NCBI RefSeq assembly: GCF_031583145.1
Contig: NZ_CP134052.1
Coordinates: 1-64,000 of the forward strand
Source of the DNA: Brevibacillus brevis
GTDB taxonomy: Bacteria; Bacillota; Bacilli; Brevibacillales; Brevibacillaceae
Reading direction: 5' to 3'
Length of the DNA: 64,000 nucleotides
How positions within the stretch are numbered: the first letter of the stretch is position 1; every line of letters begins with the position of its first letter. The position numbers and the translations under genes are program-made. Under the pieces are notes generated by a model. It searched no databases. It saw only the letters and a program-made list of their open reading frames with translations, and had not been told where the DNA came from. This document shows positions 8,332 to 18,064 of the stretch, piece by piece.

Positions 8332-8688
8332 CTAGTCCTCTTGCCAGTCGACAATTTGAACACCAACGATGTGATCACGCAGAACCCTTTCGTCATCTTC
8401 AAAATGAACCGTGTATGGCTTCCCAGATTTCTCGTGATAAAGAGTCAAGGAGATTGCTACACCCTCATCGTTATCTACAGCAGAACCGACCTTGACTTCT
8501 TTGGAGCAAAATTCCCAGTCAGCTACATGACTGATTGCACTGTTCAGGATTGACTCACCAGAGCAGTTTCCACCTATCTTGTGCTGGATTGTTGCTACAT
8601 GCTTTCCGATTCGAACATAAACTTCTGTCGTGTGGACTGTTCGCTCAGGCATTTCAAAAGCATTGTAATATTTCATGGATTCCATCAT
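8332..8688 (-). CDS. Hypothetical protein
   Basis: 118 residues, soluble, behind GAGGAAAAACG. The chain alternates beta-like stretches (TTEVYVRIGKHVATIQHKI, VAISLTLYHEKSG, PYTVHFEDDERVL) without a catalytic signature. No family recognised. Part of a run of small plasmid genes. Confidence 0.5.
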   Translation of the reverse strand: MMESMKYYNAFEMPERTVHTTEVYVRIGKHVATIQHKIGGNCSGESILNSAISHVADWEFCSKEVKVGSAVDNDEGVAISLTLYHEKSGKPYTVHFEDDERVLRDHIVGVQIVDWQED

Positions 8689-8723
8689 CGTTTTTCCTCC
8701 TCATCACATTTTGAAAATGTTAC

Positions 8724-8972
8724 TTACTTTTTGACCCTTTTAAATAGCTGTGGAACTAAAACATAACTGCCTCCTAAACCATAGATGGCCAAAGCAGTCC
8801 AATGAATCAATTCGTTTTCAATTCCAGTCAATACACGGAAGTTATTAATTTCGGAATAGTAAAATAAACTCCAAACAAATATTCCTACTAATGCAAGCCT
8901 AATTACCATCGAAATATACACTAAAGCAAACCTTAGATATTCATGTCTTTCTAAAAAAGAATTAATTTTCAC
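8724..8972 (-). CDS. Small two-pass membrane protein
   Basis: 82 residues from the GTG at 8972, which has GAGGAG seven to eight bases upstream; a longer frame exists but lacks a ribosome site. Two membrane segments: about 12-34 (FALVYISMVIRLALVGIFVW) and about 55-72. Short basic C-terminus (LFKRVKK). No family recognised. Confidence 0.55.
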   Translation of the reverse strand: MKINSFLERHEYLRFALVYISMVIRLALVGIFVWSLFYYSEINNFRVLTGIENELIHWTALAIYGLGGSYVLVPQLFKRVKK

Positions 8973-9070
8973 TATCGTTTTTCTCCTCTCTTTTGCATTT
9001 TGAGCAGTTGGCAACCACACCAATCCACCCGGCTACTCTCGATAACTACAGTGTTAAGTAACCACTCACT

Positions 9071-9193
9071 TCAAAAACGCATATACCAAAATTCATCAAT
9101 TTCTTCGGCACGATCGTCAAATTCCAGTTCCGATAAGGTATCGCTGAAATCCTCATCCGTTTCGCAGATAAGCTTACACTCCCACTTTAGCGG
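9071..9193 (-). pseudogene. 3' part of a small gene split by IS21
   Basis: Encodes the last 40 residues (begins PLKWECKLICETDEDF, ends EIDEFWYMRF) of a gene whose 5' part is at 11648-11838. Joining the two across the 5-bp target duplication AGCGG restores one uninterrupted frame of 102 residues. Confidence 0.8.
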
Positions 9194-9269
9194 TGTATTT
9201 TGCAACTCAAAAATGCAGAGTTTGGCGGCCAATTTATGCAGAACACTGCCAACATCAATACAAAAGAAT

Positions 9270-11500
<2,231 letters not shown>

Positions 11501-11647
11501 TCCTCTCACTCCCTCAGATTTTCGCCAAATCCAAGGGTAGATTTTGTAGGGGGATGTTGGCAAGTGCCTTTTTCATGGCCTCAGAATTGCGGTGGAACTC
11601 TGCAGTTTTCCGCCGCAATTCTCTGCACTTTTATCCTGCCATAAACA

Positions 11648-11838
11648 AGCGGAACATCCTCTTGGCCCTCTTCATCTCTCTTGATCATCAATTTCAAAAC
11701 ATATTCAGTGTAGGCAACTGCCTCTAAAAGAGCTTCTGTCCGATCGCTAAAGCGAATTACTTTCCAATAACACCGTGAATACCCAGGAGACGAGATAACA
11801 ACCAGCCACTTATGCTCTGGTAAGACTTTCTTGATCAT
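11648..11838 (-). pseudogene. 5' part of the small gene split by IS21
   Basis: Starts at ATG 11838 inside the ATGA overlap with the upstream gene and encodes about 63 residues (begins MIKKVLPEHKWLVVISSPG, ends DEEGQEDVPL) before the IS21 end. The remaining 40 residues are at 9071-9193. The reconstructed protein is a soluble acidic 102-mer of unknown function. Confidence 0.8.
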
Positions 11839-12047
11839 ACCGTTTTTCGGCTCATGGACAGCTTGCGATACATGGCGATCACCGGTTTGTTTTTCTCTTC
11901 CCACTCTTTATCTTGGAGCGCGGGAATCTGAAACTCCCTTTCCATCTGTGTCATCAACTCCGAGAGATGCCTGTCTTTCTGAAAATCACTTATATCTGAT
12001 GCCATAATGTTTTCATATTCCTGTTGGATCTCAGCCAACTTTGACAT
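11835..12047 (-). CDS. Small helical protein, translationally coupled to the split gene
   Basis: 70 residues from ATG 12047, behind AAGGGGATG; a longer reading to 12092 lacks a site. Predicted largely alpha-helical (KLAEIQQEYENIMASD, RHLSELMTQMEREFQI). Its stop overlaps the start of the next gene by four bases (ATGA), so the two were translated together before IS21 interrupted the partner. No family recognised. Confidence 0.55.
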   Translation of the reverse strand: MSKLAEIQQEYENIMASDISDFQKDRHLSELMTQMEREFQIPALQDKEWEEKNKPVIAMYRKLSMSRKTV

Positions 12048-12067
12048 GTGAACCGCATCCCCTTTTC

Positions 12068-12424
12068 TTAAACTTGAAACTCCGTGAAGCATTCAAAACA
12101 TTTCCAGGTAGTTTCACTGATCCGTTCGACACTATTCGGAGATTCTTTCCCTTCACACTTCGGACAAATCGGTATTTTTCGTTTCGGTTTGTCTCTAAAA
12201 TCTTTCAACTCTATTTTTTTCAACACTTCCAATTATTCAGAAGACAAAACTGTCCAATACACGTCTTCGTAGTCACCGTAGACCTGACTTTGAAAAACAG
12301 TTACATAGTCATCGCTTTTCATAACAACAGTTTTAAAGCTCCCAGACGGACTAACCCTCTCATGTACGATTTCGTAACCTTGAGTAAAAGTAAAATCAAT
12401 TTTTTCCTGCAACTTAACAAACAT
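12068..12424 (-). pseudogene. Paralogue of the 50231 zinc-ribbon gene with an in-frame TAA
   Basis: Nearly identical over about 357 bp to the intact gene at 50231-50587, with the same ribosome site AAGGAGGGG. One substitution turns a GAA codon (first residue of EELEV) into TAA at 12233-12235, so only about 63 residues are made and the C-terminal zinc ribbon (CPKC...CFEC) is lost. Downstream the frame stays open and both cysteine pairs are still encoded, showing the mutation is recent. Confidence 0.85.
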
Positions 12425-12501
12425 CAAACCCCTCCTTGTCATAATGAGCATTTTGTAGCCAGGCGATCCGCGCAGCAACTCCTACCTGGTACTCCGCACT
12501 A

Positions 12502-12810
12502 TTAAGTTAATAAAACTCTTACTCCAATTCTTAGTAAGCACTCAGCGATTGTCGCTGCAAGGGAACGACCCGTAATACAAAGATTTTCCCATGCAATCTG
12601 CCTAATGTCACTATCCGCAATTGCATCCATGACATGCGGTGGAACCGTTGCTCCATCAAAAAGTTTCATGTAGCAAAATCGTAAATCTTCGTCATCATCC
12701 TTCGACCATACCTTAAAATCTTGGTAAGAGATTTCCGAATTCTCGTCAGGTATAGCGATTAAGAGAAATACTGGTTCATAAATCAAAACAAACGTTGAAG
12801 TGAGATTCAT
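12502..12810 (-). CDS. Hypothetical protein
   Basis: 102 residues behind AAGGGGG. Mixed alpha/beta, no membrane segment beyond a hydrophobic N-terminal strand (VFLLIAIPD). No motif recognised. It lies between the broken zinc-ribbon paralogue and the primase gene. Confidence 0.5.
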   Translation of the reverse strand: MNLTSTFVLIYEPVFLLIAIPDENSEISYQDFKVWSKDDDEDLRFCYMKLFDGATVPPHVMDAIADSDIRQIAWENLCITGRSLAATIAECLLRIGVRVLLT

Positions 12811-12840
12811 GAATTAGCCCCCTTCTTAGACCATCTGACA

Positions 12841-13965
12841 TTAACCCCGCGTAATTACGCTGTTCAAATATTCATGAATTAAATCGGTCGGTATTTTAGA
12901 AAGAGTATGAAAGGTATGATATTTTTCAAACGGCAAAGCTTTCTGAATCAAATTGCGGTAGGTATCAATTGATTGGTCACGTAGCAGCTTATTTACGTCC
13001 GTATCCTCTGGCATCTGAATGATTCTGGACGGTATGTCCGCATCCTGCAGCATCAAGCCTGCTTCAATTGCACCCTCTTGGCCTGATCCGTTCTTGTCGC
13101 CAGTGTCATAGCCGATGTATGCCATTGGCACACCTTTCTTTTTTAGCCGGTGAATGTGGAAGGAACTAAACTTACTGGCTCCACCCGTACAAATTGCGTT
13201 CATTACCTTGTGCTGCTTGAGCGATAGCCAATCAAAAGGACCCTCGACAATCAAAACCGGCTCTCCTGGTACGATGTCGTCATACCCCATAAGTATCTTT
13301 TGGCCATTGAGGTAAAAGTGCTTGGTCCCCTTGTCGTAAATGGAACGACCGTAAAGATCGACTATCCGAATATCCATGTAGATTGGCACGATTACCCTTT
13401 TGAAGAAGCTATCCATTAAGTTGTCACCCACGCGGCGAATCAATTTAACTTCCTCCAGAAAGATATCATCAAATCCCAAATGATTCAGATGGTCTTTCAA
13501 TACCGTTCCACCTGGAGCGTAGCCAACCAAATGCTGTTCGGCAGTCTCTTTCGTGATACCGCGCTTTGCGATGTATTCATGGGAGAACTGACTGTAAAAC
13601 CGGACGGTTTCCTGCAGGCATTTTTGGACGCGTTGCAAATGTTGCTTTTCCTCTTTCGTGGACTGTGGCAACTCGAAATTCCCCAAGGCAGCAACGTATT
13701 TTACCGCATCAAGAAATTGACACCCTCTAGTTTCCATGACCCAATGAAACGCATTCCCCGCCCATCCGCAACTCGGAGACATGCAACGAAAAAGATTCTT
13801 CCGCGAATTGATCTTGATATGGGTCCAATCCCGACCGCACTTCGGACAACGTTCAATTCCTTTTGATTTACCGGTCCCTCTCACTCCATAACCAGTGGAG
13901 AGTACAACGTCCTCCAATGACACAGCAGCCATCAGCTCATCCAGCGTTTCCCTTGATACAAACAT
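12841..13965 (-). CDS. DnaG-like primase (CHC2 zinc finger + TOPRIM)
   Basis: 374 residues. N-terminal CHC2-type zinc site C40, C43, C61, C66 (RCPKCGRDW, then CMSPSCGW); then a linker of DnaG N-domain type (about 100-200); then a TOPRIM core with E241 in LIVEGPFDWL and the acidic pair D287/D290 in YIGYDTGDKNG. Such plasmid primases make RNA primers for lagging-strand or conjugative DNA synthesis. It lacks the C-terminal helicase-interaction domain of chromosomal DnaG, so it is shorter (374 versus about 600 residues). It is clustered with small membrane protein genes upstream. Confidence 0.85.
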   Translation of the reverse strand: MFVSRETLDELMAAVSLEDVVLSTGYGVRGTGKSKGIERCPKCGRDWTHIKINSRKNLFRCMSPSCGWAGNAFHWVMETRGCQFLDAVKYVAALGNFELPQSTKEEKQHLQRVQKCLQETVRFYSQFSHEYIAKRGITKETAEQHLVGYAPGGTVLKDHLNHLGFDDIFLEEVKLIRRVGDNLMDSFFKRVIVPIYMDIRIVDLYGRSIYDKGTKHFYLNGQKILMGYDDIVPGEPVLIVEGPFDWLSLKQHKVMNAICTGGASKFSSFHIHRLKKKGVPMAYIGYDTGDKNGSGQEGAIEAGLMLQDADIPSRIIQMPEDTDVNKLLRDQSIDTYRNLIQKALPFEKYHTFHTLSKIPTDLIHEYLNSVITRG

Positions 13966-13980
13966 CGAAAAATTCCTCCA

Positions 13981-14301
13981 TCACATGCGTTCTTGCCTTC
14001 TTTCAAAGAAACGTCCACATACCAGGACAACAGCAGCGCCAATGATCGCTACCACAAGACAAATGCCAAGGTACATTTCAGCAACCGGCACTTTATGGAT
14101 CTCATTTATTAAGTATTGTGCCGTACCATCCAAAATTTCCTTCTCCATTTTTTCGGTATGGAGGGCAATGCTACTTCCCGGATCCGCGAAACACTTTGCT
14201 GCAATATAAATGACAACGACGAAAATGGGAATCGTACCAAAATGACTCGCTACACCCGTCACAATCAAAAACAGCAGGTATTTATTACGCAACAGGAACA
14301 A
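13981..14301 (-). CDS. Two-pass membrane protein
   Basis: 106 residues. Membrane segments at about 8-34 (LLFLIVTGVASHFGTIPIFVVVIYIAA) and about 76-95 (YLGICLVVAIIGAAVVLVCG), with a basic C-terminus (RFFERRQERM). The loop between is probably extracytoplasmic. No family recognised; located 15 bp upstream of the primase gene. Confidence 0.55.
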   Translation of the reverse strand: MFLLRNKYLLFLIVTGVASHFGTIPIFVVVIYIAAKCFADPGSSIALHTEKMEKEILDGTAQYLINEIHKVPVAEMYLGICLVVAIIGAAVVLVCGRFFERRQERM

Positions 14302-14339
14302 GACACATCACCCCCAATCCTCTCAAGGCTTGTCCATCT

Positions 14340-14450
14340 TTACTTTTTAGTCATGCGATCCATCTTTTTCGAAAGTGACCGTTGATTGAGATAGACACCG
14401 CACAGAACGACACACGATATGACCAAGAGAATTACAGCAAGTCCATTCAT
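14340..14450 (-). CDS. Very small membrane protein
   Basis: 36 residues from ATG 14450 behind AAAAGGAGG: MNGLAVILLVISCVVLCGV, then QRSLSKKMDRMTKK. One membrane helix with a basic tail. Longer frames upstream run through an inverted repeat and have no ribosome site. It is the second of three tiny membrane genes in a row. Confidence 0.55.
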   Translation of the reverse strand: MNGLAVILLVISCVVLCGVYLNQRSLSKKMDRMTKK

Positions 14451-14547
14451 TCCGGACAACCTCCTTTTCTTCTCGCATATTTTCGGATATAATGAGTAGT
14501 AATAAGGGAAGGGTAGGTAAGGCGGGCAAACCCACCTACCCATTCGA

Positions 14548-14730
14548 TTAGCGGTTAGAAGGATCCGATTCGTGGTCGGGTCCTTCTTTTTTTTCGGCTT
14601 TTTCATCTTTACGATCCGCGGTCACTTTAAGCTCGATGGAAGTAAACTTAATGTGTAAGTCGATCTGCTTATAAGCAATCGCTAGTGTCAAGATGCAAAC
14701 CACTACCGCCAGGAAGGTAATGTCATCCAT
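14548..14730 (-). CDS. Small membrane-anchored protein
   Basis: 60 residues from ATG 14730, behind GGGGAGGGGGTGATGACC. One N-terminal membrane helix (DITFLAVVVCILTLAIAY), then a strand and a very charged tail (DRKDEKAEKKEGPDHE). It is the first gene after promoter P1. The stem GGGTAGGTGGG/CCTACCTACCC following it may be a transcription terminator or processing site. Function unknown. Confidence 0.55.
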   Translation of the reverse strand: MDDITFLAVVVCILTLAIAYKQIDLHIKFTSIELKVTADRKDEKAEKKEGPDHESDPSNR

Positions 14731-14756
14731 GGTCATCACCCCCTCCCCTTATTTAT

Positions 14757-14785
14757 ATAATAGCATAGACATAGATGTATTACAA
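14757..14785 (-). promoter_or_regulatory. Promoter P1 of the duplicated promoter family
   Basis: On the minus strand: TTGTAA, 17-bp spacer containing ATCTATGTCTATGC, then TATTAT with an extended-10-like TGC just before. The spacer matches those of P2 to P5 (consensus ATCTATGTTTATG). P1 lacks the GCGATAACC leader that follows the others. Confidence 0.75.
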
Positions 14786-14811
14786 TGATTTGTTGGTAAA
14801 AACCCCCTTTT

Positions 14812-15765
14812 TTATGCGGTTTTCTCTCCGAAATATGGCAGAATCATTTTCGCCAAAGCCTTTACCACAATGGGACTCACTGAATTTCCAATGTGCTTAA
14901 AGTTCGTCGTTGTTGCATTCGCAAACTGGAACGCATCCGGGATTCCCATTTGCCTTGCATACTCACGGTTTGTAAATGGACGAAGCCCCTTATAGTTGGG
15001 TTCTCCGGGACGTGCATAGATAAGGGTCGTTCCGCGATCCCGCGCATAGTGGGCAACACACGTATTTCCTATATCATGATCTGCTTTCACGCTGGGAAGA
15101 TCCCGGTACCCGCCGTCAATTCGCTTTTTCACGTAATCAGGAATATCGATCACCGGATTTTCCTCGCGAATATCCCCAATCGTCAGTTGCCGGTTAAATT
15201 CTTGGAAGTACAAGGGGGAAACTGGTGTGAATCGGCGTTTAAATCCAATCACAAAAAGCCTCTTGCGCCGCTGTGGGAGCCGAAAGTCTTTTGTATCCAA
15301 CTCCATTTCGTAGTAGTCATAAGGCGGCAGCTTGCGGAATGTTTCCATTACAATCGGGAATTTCCTCACTTCTGGACTGTTCTCCCATAGGTACACTTCC
15401 GGCTGAATGAGGGCAACATAGCGAAAAAAATGCAGGAACAAATCTTGAACCATTGCGTGATGGTAAGCCTGCTTCCAATTGCTTTCTCGCTTCTTCTTGT
15501 GGATGTTAGCAGCCAATGAATATTCAACACATGGAAATGTCCCTACCAAAACGCCCTCTCTTACATCCAGGTAGTTATCAACACTCACCTTTCGAATATC
15601 ATCAGCAATGATCCGATGCGAGTAATTGAGTTGGTGGGTCTTGACTGCTGAGGGATCTATTTCGTTTGACAAAATCACGTTGTAACAATCAGACGCCATT
15701 TCAAACCCTTGCGCCATCCCATCTACAGCCCCGGAAAACAAGGAACCAACTGGAATCTGCAACAT
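14812..15765 (-). CDS. C5-cytosine DNA methyltransferase (orphan)
   Basis: 317 residues behind AGAAAGGAAG. Motif I VGSLFSGAVDGM at about 6-17, catalytic motif IV GTFPCVEYS with C79, motif VI LWENSPEV near 126, motif VIII QRRKRLFVIG near 165, motif IX/X REYARQMG and IGNSVSP. It transfers a methyl group from AdoMet to C5 of cytosine. The usual PCQ and ENV are PCV and ENS here, a divergent but known-type core. No restriction endonuclease is adjacent, so it probably protects plasmid DNA during transfer. It is in one operon with the two small genes upstream, under P2. Confidence 0.85.
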   Translation of the reverse strand: MLQIPVGSLFSGAVDGMAQGFEMASDCYNVILSNEIDPSAVKTHQLNYSHRIIADDIRKVSVDNYLDVREGVLVGTFPCVEYSLAANIHKKKRESNWKQAYHHAMVQDLFLHFFRYVALIQPEVYLWENSPEVRKFPIVMETFRKLPPYDYYEMELDTKDFRLPQRRKRLFVIGFKRRFTPVSPLYFQEFNRQLTIGDIREENPVIDIPDYVKKRIDGGYRDLPSVKADHDIGNTCVAHYARDRGTTLIYARPGEPNYKGLRPFTNREYARQMGIPDAFQFANATTTNFKHIGNSVSPIVVKALAKMILPYFGEKTA

Positions 15766-15817
15766 TATAAAGACTTCCTTTCAAGAAATGTTTTTTTGAG
15801 TCCATTCCGGAATCGTT

Positions 15818-16090
15818 TTATTCTTCAAATCCTGCAGCCACTAAGGCGAACAAATCATCATAGGTCATACCAAAGTAACCTATCAGCATATCCCGAAGGA
15901 AAAGCTTTTCTTCAACGGCCCGATTGTGGCGGCCACACATACGGTTCCAGAGAGAAGAATTATTGACCGTTAACCCATCGGAAGCCAATTCCTCCTCCAG
16001 ACGAAACATGGCATCTTTCAGCTCAAAAATCTCATTTGACACCGTGACCAAACGTGCCAACAAGCTTGTTTTCAGTTGTTCCGTGCTCAT
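15818..16090 (-). CDS. Small helical protein
   Basis: 90 residues from ATG 16090; an earlier TTG start is in frame but GGAGGGAAGGCAGGGCGG before 16090 suits the ATG. Long helices (LARLVTVSNEIFELKDAMF, NRAVEEKLFLRDML) suggest a helical bundle or coiled coil. No family recognised. Middle gene of the P2 operon, before the methyltransferase. Confidence 0.5.
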   Translation of the reverse strand: MSTEQLKTSLLARLVTVSNEIFELKDAMFRLEEELASDGLTVNNSSLWNRMCGRHNRAVEEKLFLRDMLIGYFGMTYDDLFALVAAGFEE

Positions 16091-16164
16091 CCGCCCTGCC
16101 TTCCCTCCGTTGTTAATTTTCAACGTGCATCATATGAAAACAGAGTGAGGAGAAGAGGAAACCC

Positions 16165-16239
16165 TTAACGGATCCCCTTCTTCCAATTCTCAAGAAAATT
16201 CTCCAGACGATCCAATGTTTGCTCGATGTTTTTTGCCAT
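16165..16239 (-). CDS. 24-residue peptide, first gene of P2 operon
   Basis: ATG 16239 has a near-perfect AAAGAGGAGAGAG site and follows promoter P2 and the common leader. The peptide is a single amphipathic helix (starts MAKNIEQTLDRLENF, ends NWKKGIR). It could be a leader peptide or a real micro-protein. Position immediately behind a strong expression signal is the main support. Confidence 0.5.
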   Translation of the reverse strand: MAKNIEQTLDRLENFLENWKKGIR

Positions 16240-16266
16240 GTAACTCTCTCCTCTTTCTTGGGTTGG

Positions 16267-16315
16267 TTGGTTATCGCCGTAACTATATAATATCATAAAC
16301 ATAGATAATTTTCAA
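16267..16315 (-). promoter_or_regulatory. Promoter P2 plus GCGATAACC leader
   Basis: Minus strand: TTGAAA, 17-bp spacer with ATCTATGTTTATGA, TATTAT, then GTTACGGCGATAACCAACC at about the transcription start. The leader sequence is shared with P3, P4, P5 and with element A copies. Confidence 0.8.
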
Positions 16316-16416
16316 ATGTAAAGTCGGATTTCTCCGGATTTCTTTCGATGTTAAACGTCCTATCCCGACCATTGCGTCCCTACGATTCGTTCCGCAAAAA
16401 CAGCGATCCAGGCCGC

Positions 16417-16788
16417 CTAGTATCGAATTTCCCTGATGATCTTCGTGTCGTACACGCACAATTCAGTTTCACCCGATGGATACGTGACTGCGATAGCTTT
16501 CGTACCTTTCTGGCGTTTCCCACTGTAATCAATGTCCTTATCATCAATGATCGCCGCCAATATACAATCACCGAACACCCGCGCCCCTTCTTTGCTCGAA
16601 CTGAAATAAACACCTTTACCATACGTTCCGATTTGCGGTTTGAAGAAGGAGGAAAGGATTTGCTCACAACGTTTTGGAGTAGTGCCGTGATACCATGTGT
16701 TGAAACATTTTTGCTGCAGAGCAGATAAATCGTCTTGAACCTCTTGAATTTTTGCTCCCTTGTAAGGTTCTTTCACTACCACGATCAT
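16417..16788 (-). CDS. PARP-like mono-ADP-ribosyltransferase fused to a DUF3846 N-terminus
   Basis: 123 residues. Residues 1-26 (MIVVVKEPYKGAKIQEV..LSALQQ) match the N-terminus of the DUF3846 protein at 17288, including the ribosome site. From residue 33 the chain is a minimal ADP-ribosyltransferase: WYHGTT (H34), GKGVYFSSS (Y61) and E109-L-C-V-Y-D, i.e. the H-Y-E triad with the same local context as PARP catalytic domains (HGS/T, GKGIYF, E-x-x-V-Y-D). It should transfer ADP-ribose from NAD to a protein or nucleic acid. It could be a defence/antitoxin-less toxin or a host-modifying factor; the target is unknown. Element A1 sits directly upstream. Confidence 0.75.
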   Translation of the reverse strand: MIVVVKEPYKGAKIQEVQDDLSALQQKCFNTWYHGTTPKRCEQILSSFFKPQIGTYGKGVYFSSSKEGARVFGDCILAAIIDDKDIDYSGKRQKGTKAIAVTYPSGETELCVYDTKIIREIRY

Positions 16789-16810
16789 GCAAATCTCTCC
16801 TTTTGTGATA

Positions 16811-17016
16811 GGTTATCGCTGGGCGGCCCCGGTGGGGCATCGCCGTGGCTCAGACGGACCACGGAGCGCGCGGCTCACTGTACCCGAAGGGCGACACGCG
16901 GCGGCTGCCGCGTAGGGAGTATGGCGTAGCCATATACAGTGAGAAGCCCGTGGTACGCTGACCAAACGGCGATGAGCCTCTTTAGGGGCCGCAGGCTCCT
17001 GGCGCAGCCGGGAGCC
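16811..17016 (-). repeat. Element A1, structured leader repeat
   Basis: First of seven copies of a roughly 200-bp repeat placed directly upstream of minus-strand genes. Nested stems: CGGCCCC/GGGGCCG, CATCGCCGT/ACGGCGATG, ACCACGG/CCGTGGT, CTCACTGTA/TACAGTGAG, two small tip hairpins, then a separate hairpin GGCTCC..GGGAGCC. In A1 one tip stem is ACGCGGC-ggct-GCCGCGT instead of ACGGC-gca-GCCGT, a paired change that supports structure. Ends in GCGATAACC, the common leader. Confidence 0.85.
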
Positions 17017-17035
17017 ATCCTTGCCTTTAAAAATG

Positions 17036-17100
17036 AAAAGACACCGGCTTTGCTGGTGTCTTCCTTGCTTTTGAAAAACAGACGGGGCCTCCCCGTCTAT
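17036..17100 (-). terminator. Two tandem terminators
   Basis: On the minus strand AGACGGGG-aggc-CCCGTCT followed by GTTTTTC, and then GACACCAGC-aaa-GCCGGTGTC followed by TTTTCATTTTT. They end the transcript of the 17097 gene before element A1. Confidence 0.75.
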
Positions 17101-17276
17101 TTTTTAGCTGTTTTTTCGTAATACCCGTCTTTTTTCATGTCGTCATAATACAAGGTTTCAATCTGCTTCGACGTGAGCATATTGGATAACCTGAAAATAA
17201 TGTTTTGCAGCTCTTCCGGGCTTTTCGCTTTCGCTGTATCATTGAGCCACATATGTGGAGACAACCATTTGCGCAT
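17097..17276 (-). CDS. Small hypothetical protein
   Basis: 59 residues from ATG 17276 behind AGGAGGG. Starts MRKWLSPHMWLNDTAKAKS, then helices (EELQNIIFRLSNML, SKQIETLYYDDM) and a Lys-rich end. It follows the DUF3846 gene by 11 bp in one operon. No family recognised, but ribosome site and position make it likely real. Confidence 0.6.
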   Translation of the reverse strand: MRKWLSPHMWLNDTAKAKSPEELQNIIFRLSNMLTSKQIETLYYDDMKKDGYYEKTAKK

Positions 17277-17287
17277 CGTAATCCCTC

Positions 17288-17599
17288 CTAAACAAGTTGT
17301 ACTGCCATTCGGTTGAGGATCATGGTTGCCAACCTCACCTCAGAATCACTAAGCGAAACAAAATTCCCTGTATCATCAGCCTTTGTAATGAAAACTGTGC
17401 CAAAAAACAACTCCCCATTGACAACAATATTGGGTTCAAGATCCAAGAACAAAAATTCCTCATTGCACACAAGATCAAAACCGTTTATCAATTCCATCAC
17501 TTCAATTCGTCCATCAACGATTTGCTGCAGGGCAGATAAGCCACCTTCAATCTCCCGAATCTCTGCGGCCTTGTTGGGTTCTTTTACTACTACGATCAT
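17288..17599 (-). CDS. DUF3846 family protein
   Basis: 103 residues from ATG 17599. Starts MIVVVKEPNKAAEIREIEG, then ALQQIVDGRIEVM, LVCNEEFLFLDLEPN, GTVFITKADDTGNFVSLSD: the usual order of DUF3846, a small beta-rich family common on conjugative elements and phages of Bacillota, of unknown biochemical role. Element A2 lies upstream and provides the leader. Its N-terminal coding segment is duplicated in the ADP-ribosyltransferase gene at 16417. Confidence 0.8.
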   Translation of the reverse strand: MIVVVKEPNKAAEIREIEGGLSALQQIVDGRIEVMELINGFDLVCNEEFLFLDLEPNIVVNGELFFGTVFITKADDTGNFVSLSDSEVRLATMILNRMAVQLV

Positions 17600-17619
17600 G
17601 CGGATCTCTCCTTTGTAGT

Positions 17620-17821
17620 GGTTATCGCTGGGCGGCCCCGGTGGGCCATCGCCGTGGCTCAGACGGACCACGGAGCGCGCGGCTCACTGTACCCGGAGGG
17701 CGACACGGCGCAGCCGTAGGGAGTATGGCGCAGCCATATACAGTGAGAAGCCCGTGGTACGCTGACCAAACGGCGATGAGCCTCTTTAGGGGCCGCAGGC
17801 TCCTGGCGCAGCCAGGGAGCC
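17620..17821 (-). repeat. Element A2
   Basis: Complete copy of the nested-stem repeat, directly upstream of the DUF3846 gene. Tip hairpins ACGGC-gca-GCCGT and TATGGC-gca-GCCATA; final hairpin of the GGCTCCtgg..ccaGGGAGCC subtype. Confidence 0.85.
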
Positions 17822-17895
17822 ATCCTTATCACTAAAGAACATCCCTGAAACACTCACAAAGGCTTTTCTGGCTTCCTTGTGTCTTATCCTCATTT

Positions 17896-18029
17896 GGGTT
17901 AGGGGTGGGAGGGATAAAGAAGCGCACAGGAACCTAGAGGGCTTTGGCGGGCGCTTGCATCCGCCTAGGCCCTCTGGTTATCGGGCGATTCCCCGACCCC
18001 CGGCGGCGGCCTCCGGCTGCCGCAACGCC
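17896..18029 (-). repeat. Element B1
   Basis: First of five copies of a 135-bp folded repeat found upstream of element A. On the minus strand: CGGCAGCCGGAGGCCGCCG hairpin, CGGGG-aatcg-CCCG hairpin, an AGAGGGC..GCCCTCT stem enclosing a GGCG..CGCC hairpin, then a pyrimidine-rich tail ending CCCCTAAC. An ATG follows a few bases later in all five copies. Confidence 0.8.
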
Positions 18030-18064
18030 CAAAAGGGCCACCCTAAATCGGGTAGTCCCATCAC

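Noticed and set aside
16811-17016. Element A as a tRNA-like or group II intron sequence
   Set aside because: No reverse transcriptase, no domain V signature and no tRNA cloverleaf; only nested stems.
17659-17853. Conserved minus-strand frame across element A copies (contains SVPRASHCIWLRH)
   Set aside because: It is conserved only because the DNA repeat is conserved; stems with paired changes alter the peptide, no ribosome site, and copies differ in start.
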